DNA of 50,939 bases from an uncultured Lachnospiraceae bacterium (GCA_947589315.1 CANPZE010000019.1:1-50939), one strand, 5' to 3'; counted from the first letter of the stretch, positions 6,960-15,830 are shown. Program-made: numbers and translations. Notes: generated by a model not told the origin, from the letters alone.

Positions 6960-8219
6960 ATGAAATATTATAAAAGATTAATAGGATTTGAATTAAAGAA
7001 AGTCATGCAGAAGAAATTATTTTGGATTACCTTTATAATTTTTTCAGTAATGCAGATTTTTCTGGTATGCGGCGGTTATTATCTGGGCAACAGATATGTT
7101 GACGGAAAATTTTTGGAAACCCATATGGATTGGTATAAAACCGACATAAAAAACAGCAAAAACTTATCGGGAAGAATGATTGACGATAAACTGATTAAAG
7201 AACTGGCGGAAGCAGACAAATATAAAAGCGGCGCTTCATCGGACATGTATGGATATCTTACGTCGGATGATTACCAAAATAAAGTAAGGCCTTATGAGGA
7301 TATAGAAAAGCTGGTAAAAATGATTACGGCGGGGAATTACAGGACGGACGAGAACGTGTCGGACGGCGAAGGCGCAGAAAATAAGATTACCGCCGATATG
7401 CTGTATGAAATAAGGAAGAGCCGGATAGAAGATAAGTGGGATGAATACAAGCTCACTGACAGCGAAAAGAAGTATTGGCAGTCAAAGGAGGATAAACTTA
7501 AGAAACCTTTTACATACAAATATTCGGGCATGTATTCTGCACTTACGGGTATGACCGGCTGCTATTATGTTTGTATGTTTATGATTTTTCTGATTGCAAT
7601 ATGTCTGACCGGAATATTTTCAGATGAGCATGTAAGAAGGACGGATCAGATTATTTTGTGTACAAAACTTGGAAGAAAGGAAACATATATTGCCAAAACA
7701 GTTGCGGGAGCCGTAATTTCAATCGCAGTTACCGCATTTTATCTGCTGGAAACAATACTCGGGTTTATGTCAATATACGGTTCCGAAGGCTTTTCCGCAT
7801 CAGTTCAGACATCATTTATGCCCGAATATTCAGGAACTCTTACAATAGGCAAAACATTTTTGATATTGGTTGCGATTCTGTTTTTGGCAGATATATTAAT
7901 ATGCATAATTACGATGGTTTTGTCAGAGATGCTTCACAGCAATGTAGCCGTTATGGCAATAGATATGGGCGTTTTATTCTTTCTGGCGCGTTTGGTTATG
8001 ATACCGTCCGACTATAAACTGCTTGGACAGATTTGGAATCTGCTGCCTCTTAATTTATTGAAAGCAGATCAGGGATTTTTTGACGTAAGGCTTTTTGATA
8101 TATTCGGACTTTTGCTTACCTCATGGCAGTTTGGTATAATAGTATATATAATAGCAGGCATACTTGTATTTTTATGTGGAAAGAGGGTATATTGCGGATT
8201 TCAGGCAGGAAACAGGTGA
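6960..8219 (+). CDS. ABC transporter permease
   Basis: 419 residues. One N-terminal membrane segment (LFWITFIIFSVMQIFLVCGG, about residues 18-37) is followed by a long, charged extracytoplasmic loop (roughly residues 45-190, many Lys and Asp), then five further membrane segments to the C-terminus. This one-plus-five topology with a large first loop is typical of ABC-2-type permeases. It starts 20 bases after the ATPase stop and is surely its partner. The gene is AT-rich with many ATA and AAA codons, unlike the dcw genes downstream, which suggests an accessory origin. The substrate is unknown. Confidence 0.85.
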   Translation: MKYYKRLIGFELKKVMQKKLFWITFIIFSVMQIFLVCGGYYLGNRYVDGKFLETHMDWYKTDIKNSKNLSGRMIDDKLIKELAEADKYKSGASSDMYGYLTSDDYQNKVRPYEDIEKLVKMITAGNYRTDENVSDGEGAENKITADMLYEIRKSRIEDKWDEYKLTDSEKKYWQSKEDKLKKPFTYKYSGMYSALTGMTGCYYVCMFMIFLIAICLTGIFSDEHVRRTDQIILCTKLGRKETYIAKTVAGAVISIAVTAFYLLETILGFMSIYGSEGFSASVQTSFMPEYSGTLTIGKTFLILVAILFLADILICIITMVLSEMLHSNVAVMAIDMGVLFFLARLVMIPSDYKLLGQIWNLLPLNLLKADQGFFDVRLFDIFGLLLTSWQFGIIVYIIAGILVFLCGKRVYCGFQAGNR

Positions 8220-8463
8220 TGCAAACGGGAAAATTAAACTTAGGAAAAGCAGAAAGCAAACCATATTGTTTCTGCATGGTATGATATGGACGTTTTTTGC
8301 CTTGGGCAGAAGTCTATAGGCGGTGAGCAACAAATCTACATCAGTGGCGGGATTCAATCCCCCATCTGATATATGCTCCGCAAGGATGCGCAGAGATTCG
8401 GATAAGAAGATGTCTGCTAACGCAGACCCGAATCTCGTACCAAGACTTGCGAGCGAGTCTTGA
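8220..8463 (+). other. Gene-free region with hairpin array
   Basis: No convincing gene lies between the permease and the terminator at 8464. The last 70 bases are highly structured: a 9-bp stem 8393-8401 with 8428-8436 (GAGATTCGG/CCGAATCTC) encloses a 6-bp hairpin 8412-8417 with 8422-8427 (loop TAAC), and a 7-bp hairpin 8441-8447 with 8456-8462 follows. Smaller stems precede these (GGGATTCAATCCC at 8349-8361, CGCAAGGATGCG at 8379-8390). It may be a small RNA or a palindromic repeat. No known family was recognised. Confidence 0.45.
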
Positions 8464-8512
8464 AAAACGGCAGGGAATCAGAGGAATACCTTTGATTCCC
8501 CGCCGTTTTTTT
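8464..8512 (+). terminator. Strong terminator before the dcw cluster
   Basis: A 17-bp stem with one mismatch (8464-8480 with 8493-8509) is followed by seven T and preceded by five A, so it could act in both directions. It insulates the mraZ promoter from the ABC module. Confidence 0.85.
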
Positions 8513-8563
8513 GCCTTTTTTACGAAAGAGATACCTAAATATCATAAAAAAAAGAAAAAAGTC

Positions 8564-8592
8564 TTGCTAAATTCCCAAAAAAGAGATAAAAT
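8564..8592 (+). promoter_or_regulatory. mraZ (dcw operon) promoter
   Basis: TTGCTA (8564-8569), 17 bases, TAAAAT (8587-8592). The predicted start point (~8599) falls at the edge of the MraZ boxes, so bound MraZ would block initiation or escape. Confidence 0.7.
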
Positions 8593-8600
8593 AGTTAGCA

Positions 8601-8648
8601 AAGTGGTGAAAAGTGGGAGAGAGTGGTAGAAAAATCCTAAAAAGTGGG
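8601..8648 (+). promoter_or_regulatory. MraZ operator: 10-bp-spaced AGTGG boxes
   Basis: AGTGG occurs at 8602, 8612 and 8622 with exact 10-bp spacing, and again at 8643 after a gap that skips one box. MraZ proteins are known to bind GTGG repeats of this period upstream of their own gene. The site is directly downstream of the -10 box, indicating autorepression of the dcw cluster. The assignment is by pattern. Confidence 0.75.
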
Positions 8649-8721
8649 AGAAGCGCCCGGAGAAGCCGGCAACATTTTCCAGGGGTTTTATCCAAATCTA
8701 AGAGGAAGGCAGGTGATTGGA

Positions 8722-9150
8722 ATGTTCATGGGTCAGTTTGAACATACCATTGATGCCAAGGGCAGAACAATCGTACCTGTCAAATACCGGGAAGAGCTGG
8801 GAGAGACCTTTGTAGTCACCTGGGGACCGGATGGATGCCTCTTTCTCTATCCTGCAGGAGAGTGGCAGAAATTTACAGAAAAGCTGTTGGAACTGCCCTC
8901 CAATCAGAACACCAGAAAAATTCAACGGCAGTTTCTGTCCAAGGCAATGGAGGTCACTCTGGACAAGCAGGGGCGGATCTTGATTCCTGCGATACTCCGT
9001 ACTGGGGCCGGTCTGGAAAAAGACCTGGTATTCATTGGCATGATGAACCGGGTGGAGATTTGGGACAAGGCTACTTTGGAACAGCAGGAAATGGCGGAGG
9101 ATGCCCAGGGCTTGGAAGAAGCTATGGATGAGCTGGGTATCTCGTTATAA
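8722..9150 (+). CDS. mraZ: Transcriptional regulator MraZ
   Basis: 142 residues, the normal MraZ length. ATG at 8722 gives MFMGQFEHTIDAKGR, the typical N-terminus; another ATG at 8728 is possible. Two AbrB-like SpoVT halves are visible, each with a DxxGR turn: DAKGRTIVP near residue 11 and DKQGRILIP near residue 79. MraZ is a ring-forming DNA-binding protein that represses the division and cell-wall operon. It is the first gene of the dcw cluster here and is preceded by matching AGTGG boxes. rsmH follows after 21 bases. Identification is firm. Confidence 0.96.
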   Translation: MFMGQFEHTIDAKGRTIVPVKYREELGETFVVTWGPDGCLFLYPAGEWQKFTEKLLELPSNQNTRKIQRQFLSKAMEVTLDKQGRILIPAILRTGAGLEKDLVFIGMMNRVEIWDKATLEQQEMAEDAQGLEEAMDELGISL

Positions 9151-9171
9151 CCGGCTTCACAGGAGAAGGTT

Positions 9172-10104
9172 ATGGAATTCAAACACACATCTGTTTTGCT
9201 GGAGGAAGTTATTCAGGGACTGGCCATTAAGCCAGAAGGAATCTATGTAGACGGAACCTTGGGGGGAGCCGGACATGCCGGACAGATATGCCGGAGATTA
9301 GGAGAACAGGGACGTCTGATCGGGATTGACCAGGATGCAGATGCCATTGCCACCGCCAGCCAGCGCCTGGAGGTATTTGGCAGCCGGGTCACTATCCGGC
9401 GAAGTAATTATTCCGATATGGCAAATATTCTCAGAGAACTGGGAATCGGTCTGGTGGATGGGATTTTATTGGATCTGGGGGTATCCTCCTTTCAGCTGGA
9501 CAACCGGGAGAGAGGATTTTCCTATCGGATGGATGCGCCCTTGGACATGAGGATGGATGACCGCCAGGAATTGACGGCTGCCAGGGTGGTAAACGAATAT
9601 CCGGAAATGGAATTATTTCATGTTATCCGCCGTTACGGAGAAGATCGTTTTGCCAAAAACATTGCCAAGCATATTGTGGCAGAGAGGCAGAGGCAGCCGA
9701 TTTTGACTACAGGAAGGCTGGCGGAGATCATAGACCAGTCTGTCCCGCAGAAAATGAAAAGGCAGGGGCATCCTGCCAAGAGAACATTTCAGGCGATACG
9801 CATTGAGGTGAACCAGGAGCTGAATGTGCTGGAACAGAATATTAACGATATGATCGATCTGTTAAAGCCGGGAGGGAGATTTTGTATCATCACCTTTCAT
9901 TCTCTGGAGGACCGGATTGTAAAGAACGCATTCCGTACGGCAGAGAATCCCTGCACCTGTCCGCCGGATTTCCCGGTGTGCGTATGCGGAAAACAATCGA
10001 AAGGAAAAGTGCTTACAAGGAAACCGATGTTGCCTTCAGACGAGGAAAAAGAAAACAATCCTCGTTCAAAAAGTGCGAAACTTCGGATATTTGAACATAT
10101 ATAG
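9172..10104 (+). CDS. rsmH: 16S rRNA (cytosine-1402-N4)-methyltransferase
   Basis: 310 residues, standard for RsmH. It methylates N4 of C1402 in 16S rRNA using S-adenosylmethionine. [13 protein letters not shown] opens the protein; the SAM-binding GGAGHAGQI lies near residues 24-32, with [10 protein letters not shown] next. [20 protein letters not shown], the RsmH signature, lies around 100-120. [12 protein letters not shown] is near the C-terminus, followed by a cysteine-containing stretch ([13 protein letters not shown]) common in this family and an RSKSAKLR end. The ATG follows AGGAGAAGG. It is the second gene of the dcw operon, as in most Firmicutes. An array of hairpins separates it from ftsL. 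Confidence 0.97.
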   Translation: MEFKHTSVLLEEVIQGLAIKPEGIYVDGTLGGAGHAGQICRRLGEQGRLIGIDQDADAIATASQRLEVFGSRVTIRRSNYSDMANILRELGIGLVDGILLDLGVSSFQLDNRERGFSYRMDAPLDMRMDDRQELTAARVVNEYPEMELFHVIRRYGEDRFAKNIAKHIVAERQRQPILTTGRLAEIIDQSVPQKMKRQGHPAKRTFQAIRIEVNQELNVLEQNINDMIDLLKPGGRFCIITFHSLEDRIVKNAFRTAENPCTCPPDFPVCVCGKQSKGKVLTRKPMLPSDEEKENNPRSKSAKLRIFEHI

Positions 10105-10225
10105 CCGGTGAGGTCCGGCACAGCAGAAGGCGGATTGGGGGATCCGCCATCTGCTGAAGAGGCAGCACAACAGGGTGCTGCCATAGGATAAGGGCCGGCC
10201 TGGGTGGACAAGCATCCGGGCCGGC
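10104..10225 (+). other. Four consecutive hairpins between rsmH and ftsL
   Basis: Within 122 bases are four strong stems: 10104-10108 with 10115-10119; a two-part stem 10121-10126 with 10151-10156 plus 10129-10136 with 10141-10148; 10161-10168 with 10175-10182 (8 bp, GGCAGCAC/GTGCTGCC); and 10194-10203 with 10216-10225 (10 bp, one wobble). None is followed by a U-run, so termination is unlikely. They could stabilise, cleave or set the ratio of rsmH to ftsL message. Region function is inferred. Confidence 0.6.
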
Positions 10226-10272
10226 ATAAAGAGAACTACAGGGATTTATATAGAACAGAGGGGGCTGACATT

Positions 10273-10809
10273 ATGGCAACAAGACAATACGATCAAAGGA
10301 GCGGACAGTACAGGAGCTATCCCACGGCGCAGAGCCGATATAGTGGAGGAAGAAATCCCTATGTAAGCGGCAGCGCCGCAAGGCAGCTGGAACCCCAGAG
10401 GCGGCAGGAGCCCCAGAGAAGGCAGGACCCCCGTCCCCGCCGTCAGGTAAGGCCGCTGCCTCAGCAGAGGCCGGTGCGTCTGCCTTCTATTGGCGGAGCT
10501 TCGTTTCTCTTTTTATTAGCGGCAGCAGGGATTATTTTGGCCTTCTCCTTCACCTATCTAAAGAATCAGTCAGGGCTTACACAGATGCAGCAGGAGATTG
10601 TAAGTCTTCAGAACGCTAATGCAGAGCTGAAAGAGAATAATCAGGAAATGTACCAGAGGATTGAAAAAACAGTAGACCTGTCCCAGATATATGATATCGC
10701 TACAGGGAAACTGGGAATGGTACAGGCTATGAATAATCAGATATTTACCTACGAAAATAAGAAAAGTGACCGGGTAAAGCAGTACGCTGATATTCCGGAG
10801 GCAAAATAA
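10273..10809 (+). CDS. ftsL: Cell division protein FtsL-like
   Basis: 178 residues. ATG at 10273 is chosen over upstream in-frame codons because GAGGGGG at 10258-10264 lies just before it. The first ~75 residues are cytosolic and rich in Arg, Gln and Pro (QPRRQEPQRRQDP-like repeats); one membrane segment follows (ASFLFLLAAAGIILAFSFTYL, about 78-98); then an extracytoplasmic coiled coil (TQMQQEIVSLQNANAELKEN). This is the FtsL/DivIC-type septum protein layout. FtsL bridges FtsQ/DivIB and the septal PBP. FtsL is poorly conserved, so identity rests on topology and position between rsmH and the PBP gene. The long basic N-tail is longer than usual. Confidence 0.85.
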   Translation: MATRQYDQRSGQYRSYPTAQSRYSGGRNPYVSGSAARQLEPQRRQEPQRRQDPRPRRQVRPLPQQRPVRLPSIGGASFLFLLAAAGIILAFSFTYLKNQSGLTQMQQEIVSLQNANAELKENNQEMYQRIEKTVDLSQIYDIATGKLGMVQAMNNQIFTYENKKSDRVKQYADIPEAK

Positions 10810-10840
10810 ATTCGCAGTACAGGAAATGCGGGGAAATGGA

Positions 10841-12889
10841 ATGAGCAGAAGAGCAGTAGATACCAGGCACAGGGTTAAGCCTACTACCAGAAATATACGA
10901 GTCAGGACACTGATCGTCTTCGGTGTCCTCTTTCTTGTATGCGGAATTTTATTAGGGAAGATTATAAAGCTGAATTATGAGAAAAAAGATGATTATCAGA
11001 AAAAGGTATTAGCACAGCAAAGCTATATCAGCAATGTGATTCCTTATCGAAGAGGAGATATCGTTGACCGCAATGGGAATAAGCTGGCTACCAGCAGGAA
11101 AGTCTATAATCTGATCCTGGATCCTTTTCTGATCCTGGAGGACAGTAAATACAACGAACCTACCCAGCAGGCTCTCTATAAAGTATTTGGCATTTCCAAG
11201 GAGGAATTTGACAGGATCCTGGAAGAAAATACCTCCTCCCGTTATTATCAGATGAAGGAATACAAAGAATTAGAATCGGATACAGTGGAAGAAATGGAGA
11301 AGCTGATGGACGATGATACGAATATCAAAGGAGTCTGGTTTGAAGAGGAGTATAAGCGGGAATATCCCTATTCCACTGTAGCCAGCGATGTGATCGGCTT
11401 TTGCTCAGACACTAATACCGGAGCCTGGGGTATTGAGAATCAGTATAACACAGAGCTGAACGGAACTTATGGGCGAAGCTATGGTTATTTTGATTCGGAT
11501 CTGAATCTGGTACAGACTGTAAAAGCGGCGTCCAATGGATATACTATCGTTTCCACACTGGATGTAAATATACAAGGGATCATGGAGCAGCATATCCAGA
11601 AGTTTATGGATCAGACAGGAGCTAAAAATATGGGCTGCATCATTATGAATCCCAACAATGGCGAGATATACGCCATGGGATCGGATCCCGTCTATGATCT
11701 GAATAACCCCAGAGATCTGACCAAGTATTATACAAAGCAAGAGCTGGATGAAATGTCAAAAGAGGATAAGCTGGATGCCATGAACGAGCTTTGGAGGAAT
11801 TATTGCATCAGCGATTCTTATGAGCCGGGTTCTACCTTCAAACCTATTACAGTAGCCGCCTGTTTGGATGAAGGAGCGACATCCGACAGCAGGACTTACG
11901 TCTGCGATGGCGGCCAGGAGGTAGCAGATTATTATATCAAATGCGTTGCCCATAGTCAGGGAGGCCATGGGACGCTCACTGCCCGCCAGGCGCTGATGTA
12001 TTCCTGCAATGATGTTATGATGCAGATGAGTGCGGACCTTACCAGAAATAAATTTTTGGATTATATTAATTTGTTTGGTTATGGCAAGAGAACAGGGATT
12101 GACCTTCCGGGAGAAGCTACAGGCAGTGTATTTACCTCAGAGAGCATGCATGAGACGGAACTTGCCACATCGAGCTTTGGACAGGGACAGACTGTGACTA
12201 TGATCCAGATGGCTGCCGCCTTTTCGGCAGTGGTCAATGGCGGTAATTACTATCAGCCCCATGTAGTGAAAGAGATTGACAGCGAGTCTGGCGCCGTGAT
12301 CCATTCTGATGAAAATGCATTGGAGAGCAAGGTCATCACTGAAGAGACCAGCCGCCTGATCCGGACGTATCTTCGGGAGACTGTTGAGTCAGGGACTGCC
12401 AATCCGGCCAGCGTAAAGGGTTATAAGGTAGGCGGCAAGACAGGTACTGCAGAGAAGCATCCTACCGGGCGGGGGAACTATCTGGTATCCTTTATTGGCT
12501 GCGTCCCGGCAGACAATCCCCAGATGGTGATCTACGTGGTAATTGACGAGCCTAATGTGGAGGACCAGGCTCATAGTACCTTTGCTACGGAATTTGCCAG
12601 CGACCTGATGGAGGATATCCTGCCGATGCTGGAAATCTATCCCGGCAAGGCGGGAAAGGGGGATTCTGGCGATTCCCAAACGGCAGAGGGTGATGAAGAG
12701 GGAGAAAGTGATGAAAAACTGCATCTTCCTTCTACGCAGAACGGCAATGATTATCTGGAAGTCCCGAAAGACGGTTATGTAGACGGAGAGTATCCGATGG
12801 CAGAGGAAGAAGGTTCAGAGGAAGAAGGTTCGGAAGAAAATCCGGAAGAAGAAGGTTCGGGGGAAGAAGAGACGCAGGGAGAAGAATAA
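10841..12889 (+). CDS. Class B penicillin-binding protein (FtsI/PBP2B-like)
   Basis: 682 residues from ATG 10841 (GGGGAA 8 bases before); ATG at 10826 is an alternative. A basic N-tail and one membrane segment (TLIVFGVLFLVCGILLGKII) lead to a dimerisation domain (RRGDIVDRNGNKLA), then the transpeptidase. Its active-site motifs are STFK (Ser331, nucleophile), SCN (Ser388) and KTGT (Lys533). It cross-links septal peptidoglycan with FtsW. The C-terminus is a ~70-residue acidic tail with repeated EEGSEE units, extracytoplasmic by topology and perhaps disordered. No PASTA domain is seen. It follows ftsL, as in the usual dcw order. It is the division PBP or its paralogue of the next gene. Confidence 0.93.
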   Translation: MSRRAVDTRHRVKPTTRNIRVRTLIVFGVLFLVCGILLGKIIKLNYEKKDDYQKKVLAQQSYISNVIPYRRGDIVDRNGNKLATSRKVYNLILDPFLILEDSKYNEPTQQALYKVFGISKEEFDRILEENTSSRYYQMKEYKELESDTVEEMEKLMDDDTNIKGVWFEEEYKREYPYSTVASDVIGFCSDTNTGAWGIENQYNTELNGTYGRSYGYFDSDLNLVQTVKAASNGYTIVSTLDVNIQGIMEQHIQKFMDQTGAKNMGCIIMNPNNGEIYAMGSDPVYDLNNPRDLTKYYTKQELDEMSKEDKLDAMNELWRNYCISDSYEPGSTFKPITVAACLDEGATSDSRTYVCDGGQEVADYYIKCVAHSQGGHGTLTARQALMYSCNDVMMQMSADLTRNKFLDYINLFGYGKRTGIDLPGEATGSVFTSESMHETELATSSFGQGQTVTMIQMAAAFSAVVNGGNYYQPHVVKEIDSESGAVIHSDENALESKVITEETSRLIRTYLRETVESGTANPASVKGYKVGGKTGTAEKHPTGRGNYLVSFIGCVPADNPQMVIYVVIDEPNVEDQAHSTFATEFASDLMEDILPMLEIYPGKAGKGDSGDSQTAEGDEEGESDEKLHLPSTQNGNDYLEVPKDGYVDGEYPMAEEEGSEEEGSEENPEEEGSGEEETQGEE

Positions 12890-12946
12890 TCTGACAAGAC
12901 GGATAATAAAATAAAAGGAATGCAGTAAAGAAAAACAGGGGGGTAA

Positions 12947-14707
12947 ATGGACGTTTTTTTAAAACAGTGCAGGACATCCCAGCGTCAGCGTATGCTTATT
13001 GCATTTCTTATGGTTGCCGTGGTGATCGTAGGATTGATGGGACGATTAGGATATCTAATGTTGTACAGGGCGGATTACTATGGACAGCGGGCCAAGGATG
13101 TTCATCAAAGGGAACGGGCGATTAAAGCGGCAAGAGGGATCATTTACGATAGAAATGGGGTTGAGATTGCCGGCAACAAGCCGGTATCCACGATTTCAGT
13201 AATCCATAACCAGATCACTGATCCGGAAGAAGTGATCGCCCAGTTATCCCAGAAGCTGGGGCTTCCGGAGGAAAAGGTAAGAGAACGGGTGGAGAAGGTA
13301 TCTTCTATTGAACGGATCAAGTCCAATGTAGATAAGGAACTGTCTGATGAGATCCGGGATCTGAATCTGGATGGGGTTATGGTAGACGAAGATTACAAAC
13401 GCTATTATCCCTATGGAAGCCTGGCTTCTAAGGTGATTGGTTTTACTGGAGCAGATAATCAGGGGATCATCGGATTGGAGGTGGCTTATGATAAGTATCT
13501 CCAGGGGCAGAATGGAAGGATCCTCACGATGACCACCGTAACAGGAGCCGAGCTGGACGGCAAAGCAGAGGAGCGGTTGGAGCCGATACAGGGGAACAGC
13601 CTGTACACCAGCCTGGATGTAAACATACAGACCTTTGCCCAGCAGGCGGCCTGGAAGGTAATGGAAGCAAAAAATGCCAAGAGCGTCCGGGTGATCCTGA
13701 TCAATCCCCAGAATGGGGAGATCTATGCCATGGTCAATGTACCGGAATTTGACCTGAACGATCCGTATACGCTGCCAGAGGGAACCGGGGAACTGTCCGA
13801 GAAAGAGGCCAATGAGGCGTTGAACCAGATGTGGCGCAATTCCTGTGTCAGCGATACTTACGAACCAGGATCTACCTTCAAGATCGTTACGGCTACAGCT
13901 GCTCTGGAGGCAGGGGTAGTCCGGCTGGAGGATCAATTTTCCTGCCCGGGATACAAGATTGTGGAGGATAGGAGGATTCGCTGCCATAAGACAACAGGGC
14001 ATGGGGCAGAGACCTTTGTCCAGGGGATCCAGAACTCCTGCAATCCGGTATTTATGGAGGTAGGAGCCCGGCTGGGCGTGGACGGGATGTTCGATTATAT
14101 GAAGCAATTAGGGATCATGGAAAAGACAGGGATTGATGTTCCGGGAGAGGCCTCCACAATTATGCATCAGAAGGATAATGTAGGGGCGGTAGAACTGGCG
14201 ACCATGTCCTTTGGCCAATCTTTCCAGCTGTCACCAATGCGCCTGCTGGCTACGGTCAGCTCTGTGATCAATGGAGGGAAGCAGATCGTCCCCCATTTTG
14301 GAGTAAAGATTGAGAGCAGTGATAAGACGGCAGTGAAGAAGCTGGATTATGACACCAAAAGTGGGGTCATTTCTGAGCAGACATCGGAGACCATGCGTAC
14401 CCTGCTGGAATCTGTGGTATCAGAGGGTTCTGGTAAGAAAGCCTTTGTAGAGGGGTATCAGGTGGGGGCAAAGACAGGGACTTCAGAAAAGCTGCCCAGA
14501 AGCAGTAATAAATATATTGCTTCCTGTATTGGCTTCGCTCCTGCGGATGATCCTGTCATACTGGCGGCAGTGCTGATCGATGAACCGGAAGGTATTTATT
14601 ATGGAGGTACGATTGCCGCCCCTGTGATATCTGAGCTGTTAGATGACGCCCTTCCCTATCTGGGCATAGAGAGAGGGGAGACGGCTTCACCCACGCCGGC
14701 CCCGTAA
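12947..14707 (+). CDS. Second class B PBP (SpoVD-like)
   Basis: 586 residues; ATG 12947 after AGGGGGG. One membrane segment lies near residues 20-40 (MLIAFLMVAVVIVGLMGRLG), followed by the dimerisation domain (AARGIIYDRNGVEIAG) and a transpeptidase domain with STFK (Ser309), SCN (Ser364) and KTGT (Lys509). It is a paralogue of the preceding gene: both share YEPGSTFK, a DVNIQ start to the transpeptidase domain, and GKTG/KTGTSEK. In spore formers the second copy (SpoVD) makes cortex peptidoglycan with SpoVE. Here it lies next to the division PBP and lacks a PASTA domain. Which of the two is the division enzyme and which the sporulation one cannot be decided by sequence alone. Confidence 0.9.
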   Translation: MDVFLKQCRTSQRQRMLIAFLMVAVVIVGLMGRLGYLMLYRADYYGQRAKDVHQRERAIKAARGIIYDRNGVEIAGNKPVSTISVIHNQITDPEEVIAQLSQKLGLPEEKVRERVEKVSSIERIKSNVDKELSDEIRDLNLDGVMVDEDYKRYYPYGSLASKVIGFTGADNQGIIGLEVAYDKYLQGQNGRILTMTTVTGAELDGKAEERLEPIQGNSLYTSLDVNIQTFAQQAAWKVMEAKNAKSVRVILINPQNGEIYAMVNVPEFDLNDPYTLPEGTGELSEKEANEALNQMWRNSCVSDTYEPGSTFKIVTATAALEAGVVRLEDQFSCPGYKIVEDRRIRCHKTTGHGAETFVQGIQNSCNPVFMEVGARLGVDGMFDYMKQLGIMEKTGIDVPGEASTIMHQKDNVGAVELATMSFGQSFQLSPMRLLATVSSVINGGKQIVPHFGVKIESSDKTAVKKLDYDTKSGVISEQTSETMRTLLESVVSEGSGKKAFVEGYQVGAKTGTSEKLPRSSNKYIASCIGFAPADDPVILAAVLIDEPEGIYYGGTIAAPVISELLDDALPYLGIERGETASPTPAP

Positions 14708-14732
14708 TCATGAAATTCTTTTTCTGGCGTAC

Positions 14733-14761
14733 TTGAATTAAAAAGCAGATTGCATTACAAT
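14733..14761 (+). promoter_or_regulatory. Possible internal promoter before mraY
   Basis: TTGAAT (14733-14738), 17 bases, TACAAT (14756-14761), in the 130-base gap after the second PBP gene. It would allow mraY-murD-ftsW to be expressed apart from the PBPs. Confidence 0.5.
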
Positions 14762-14837
14762 GAAAAGGCTGTGATACCATAGCGGGAGTTCGGATTTAAC
14801 AAAAGATCACTAAAGGGTGATACAGGAGGACAGGAAT

Positions 14838-15812
14838 ATGAATTATATGGAAACGATAATACCGGTACTGCTTTCCTTTGGAATCAGTGTAATATTGTGC
14901 CCTATTGTGATTCCTTTTTTGCGGAAGCTCAAATTCGGCCAGTATGTGAGAGACGATGGGCCCCAATCCCATCTGAAGAAGGCGGGGACGCCAACGATGG
15001 GCGGGCTGATCATATTGCTGTCCATAGTGATTACTTCGATGCGCTATATTGGTGAATATAAAGAAACCCTTCCGGTGCTTTTTGCCACAGTGGGCTTTGG
15101 CATTATCGGTTTCCTGGATGATTATATTAAGGTAGTGATGAAACGCTCTCTGGGATTGCGGGTATGGCAGAAGATGATACTTCAGATCCTGGTGACCGGC
15201 ATTTTTGTATATTACTATCTGAAGCAGCTTTGTTATACGCCGGAGATCCTGATCCCCTTTACCGGCGGCGTGGCGGAGGGAACCTATATCCAGATGCCTG
15301 TATGGCTGTTTGTGATCTTTGTATTCTTTGTCATGATCGGAACTGTCAATGGCACCAACTTTACAGATGGCCTGGATGGTTTGGCCTCCAGCGTCACTCT
15401 TTTAGTCGCAGTATTTTTTACAGTAGTAGCGGTAGGGACTGGAAGCACCACCTTTCCTGTATCGGCAGCAGTCGCCGGCGCATTAATGGGATTTTTGGTG
15501 TTTAATGTATATCCCGCCAGGGTATTTATGGGAGATACCGGCTCGCTGGCGCTGGGAGGCTTTGTGTCATCGGCGGCTTTGATGATGAAAATGCCGTTAT
15601 TCATCGTGATCGTGGGTGCGATTTATTTGATAGAGGTATTATCCGTTATCATCCAGGTGGGATATTTCAAGATAACCCATGGAAAGCGTTTCTTTAAAAT
15701 GGCGCCGATCCATCATCATTTTGAACAGTGCGGATGGTCAGAGACCAGAGTGGTAGCCGTATTCTCTATTACTACAGCGCTGCTTTGCCTGGTGGCGCTG
15801 ACTGGTCTGTAG
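14838..15812 (+). CDS. mraY: Phospho-MurNAc-pentapeptide transferase MraY
   Basis: 324 residues; ATG 14838 with AGGAGG at 14824-14829. An upstream GTG (14817) is rejected because the ribosome site lies after it. MraY attaches the UDP-MurNAc-pentapeptide to undecaprenyl phosphate, giving lipid I. About ten membrane segments can be traced. Hallmark motifs are present: DD in GFLDDYIKVV near residue 97, NFTDGLDGLASS near 177-188, VFMGDTGSLALGG around 236, and APIHHHFEQCGWSE near 293. Downstream murD starts 18 bases later. All catalytic aspartates appear intact. The identification is firm. Confidence 0.97.
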   Translation: MNYMETIIPVLLSFGISVILCPIVIPFLRKLKFGQYVRDDGPQSHLKKAGTPTMGGLIILLSIVITSMRYIGEYKETLPVLFATVGFGIIGFLDDYIKVVMKRSLGLRVWQKMILQILVTGIFVYYYLKQLCYTPEILIPFTGGVAEGTYIQMPVWLFVIFVFFVMIGTVNGTNFTDGLDGLASSVTLLVAVFFTVVAVGTGSTTFPVSAAVAGALMGFLVFNVYPARVFMGDTGSLALGGFVSSAALMMKMPLFIVIVGAIYLIEVLSVIIQVGYFKITHGKRFFKMAPIHHHFEQCGWSETRVVAVFSITTALLCLVALTGL

Positions 15813-15830
15813 AAGGTGGAGGAGAGGAAG

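Noticed and set aside
8340..8365. tRNA T-arm-like sequence GGGATTCAATCCC
   Set aside because: The loop and flanking bases do not make a full tRNA; no acceptor or anticodon stem is present.
8447..8629. 60-codon plus-strand frame between ABC permease and mraZ
   Set aside because: It crosses the terminator, the mraZ promoter and the MraZ boxes, so it is not a gene.
13244..14107. Long minus-strand open frame inside the second PBP gene
   Set aside because: It is antisense to a certain gene, has no ribosome site, and its sequence has no domain features; it is a shadow frame.
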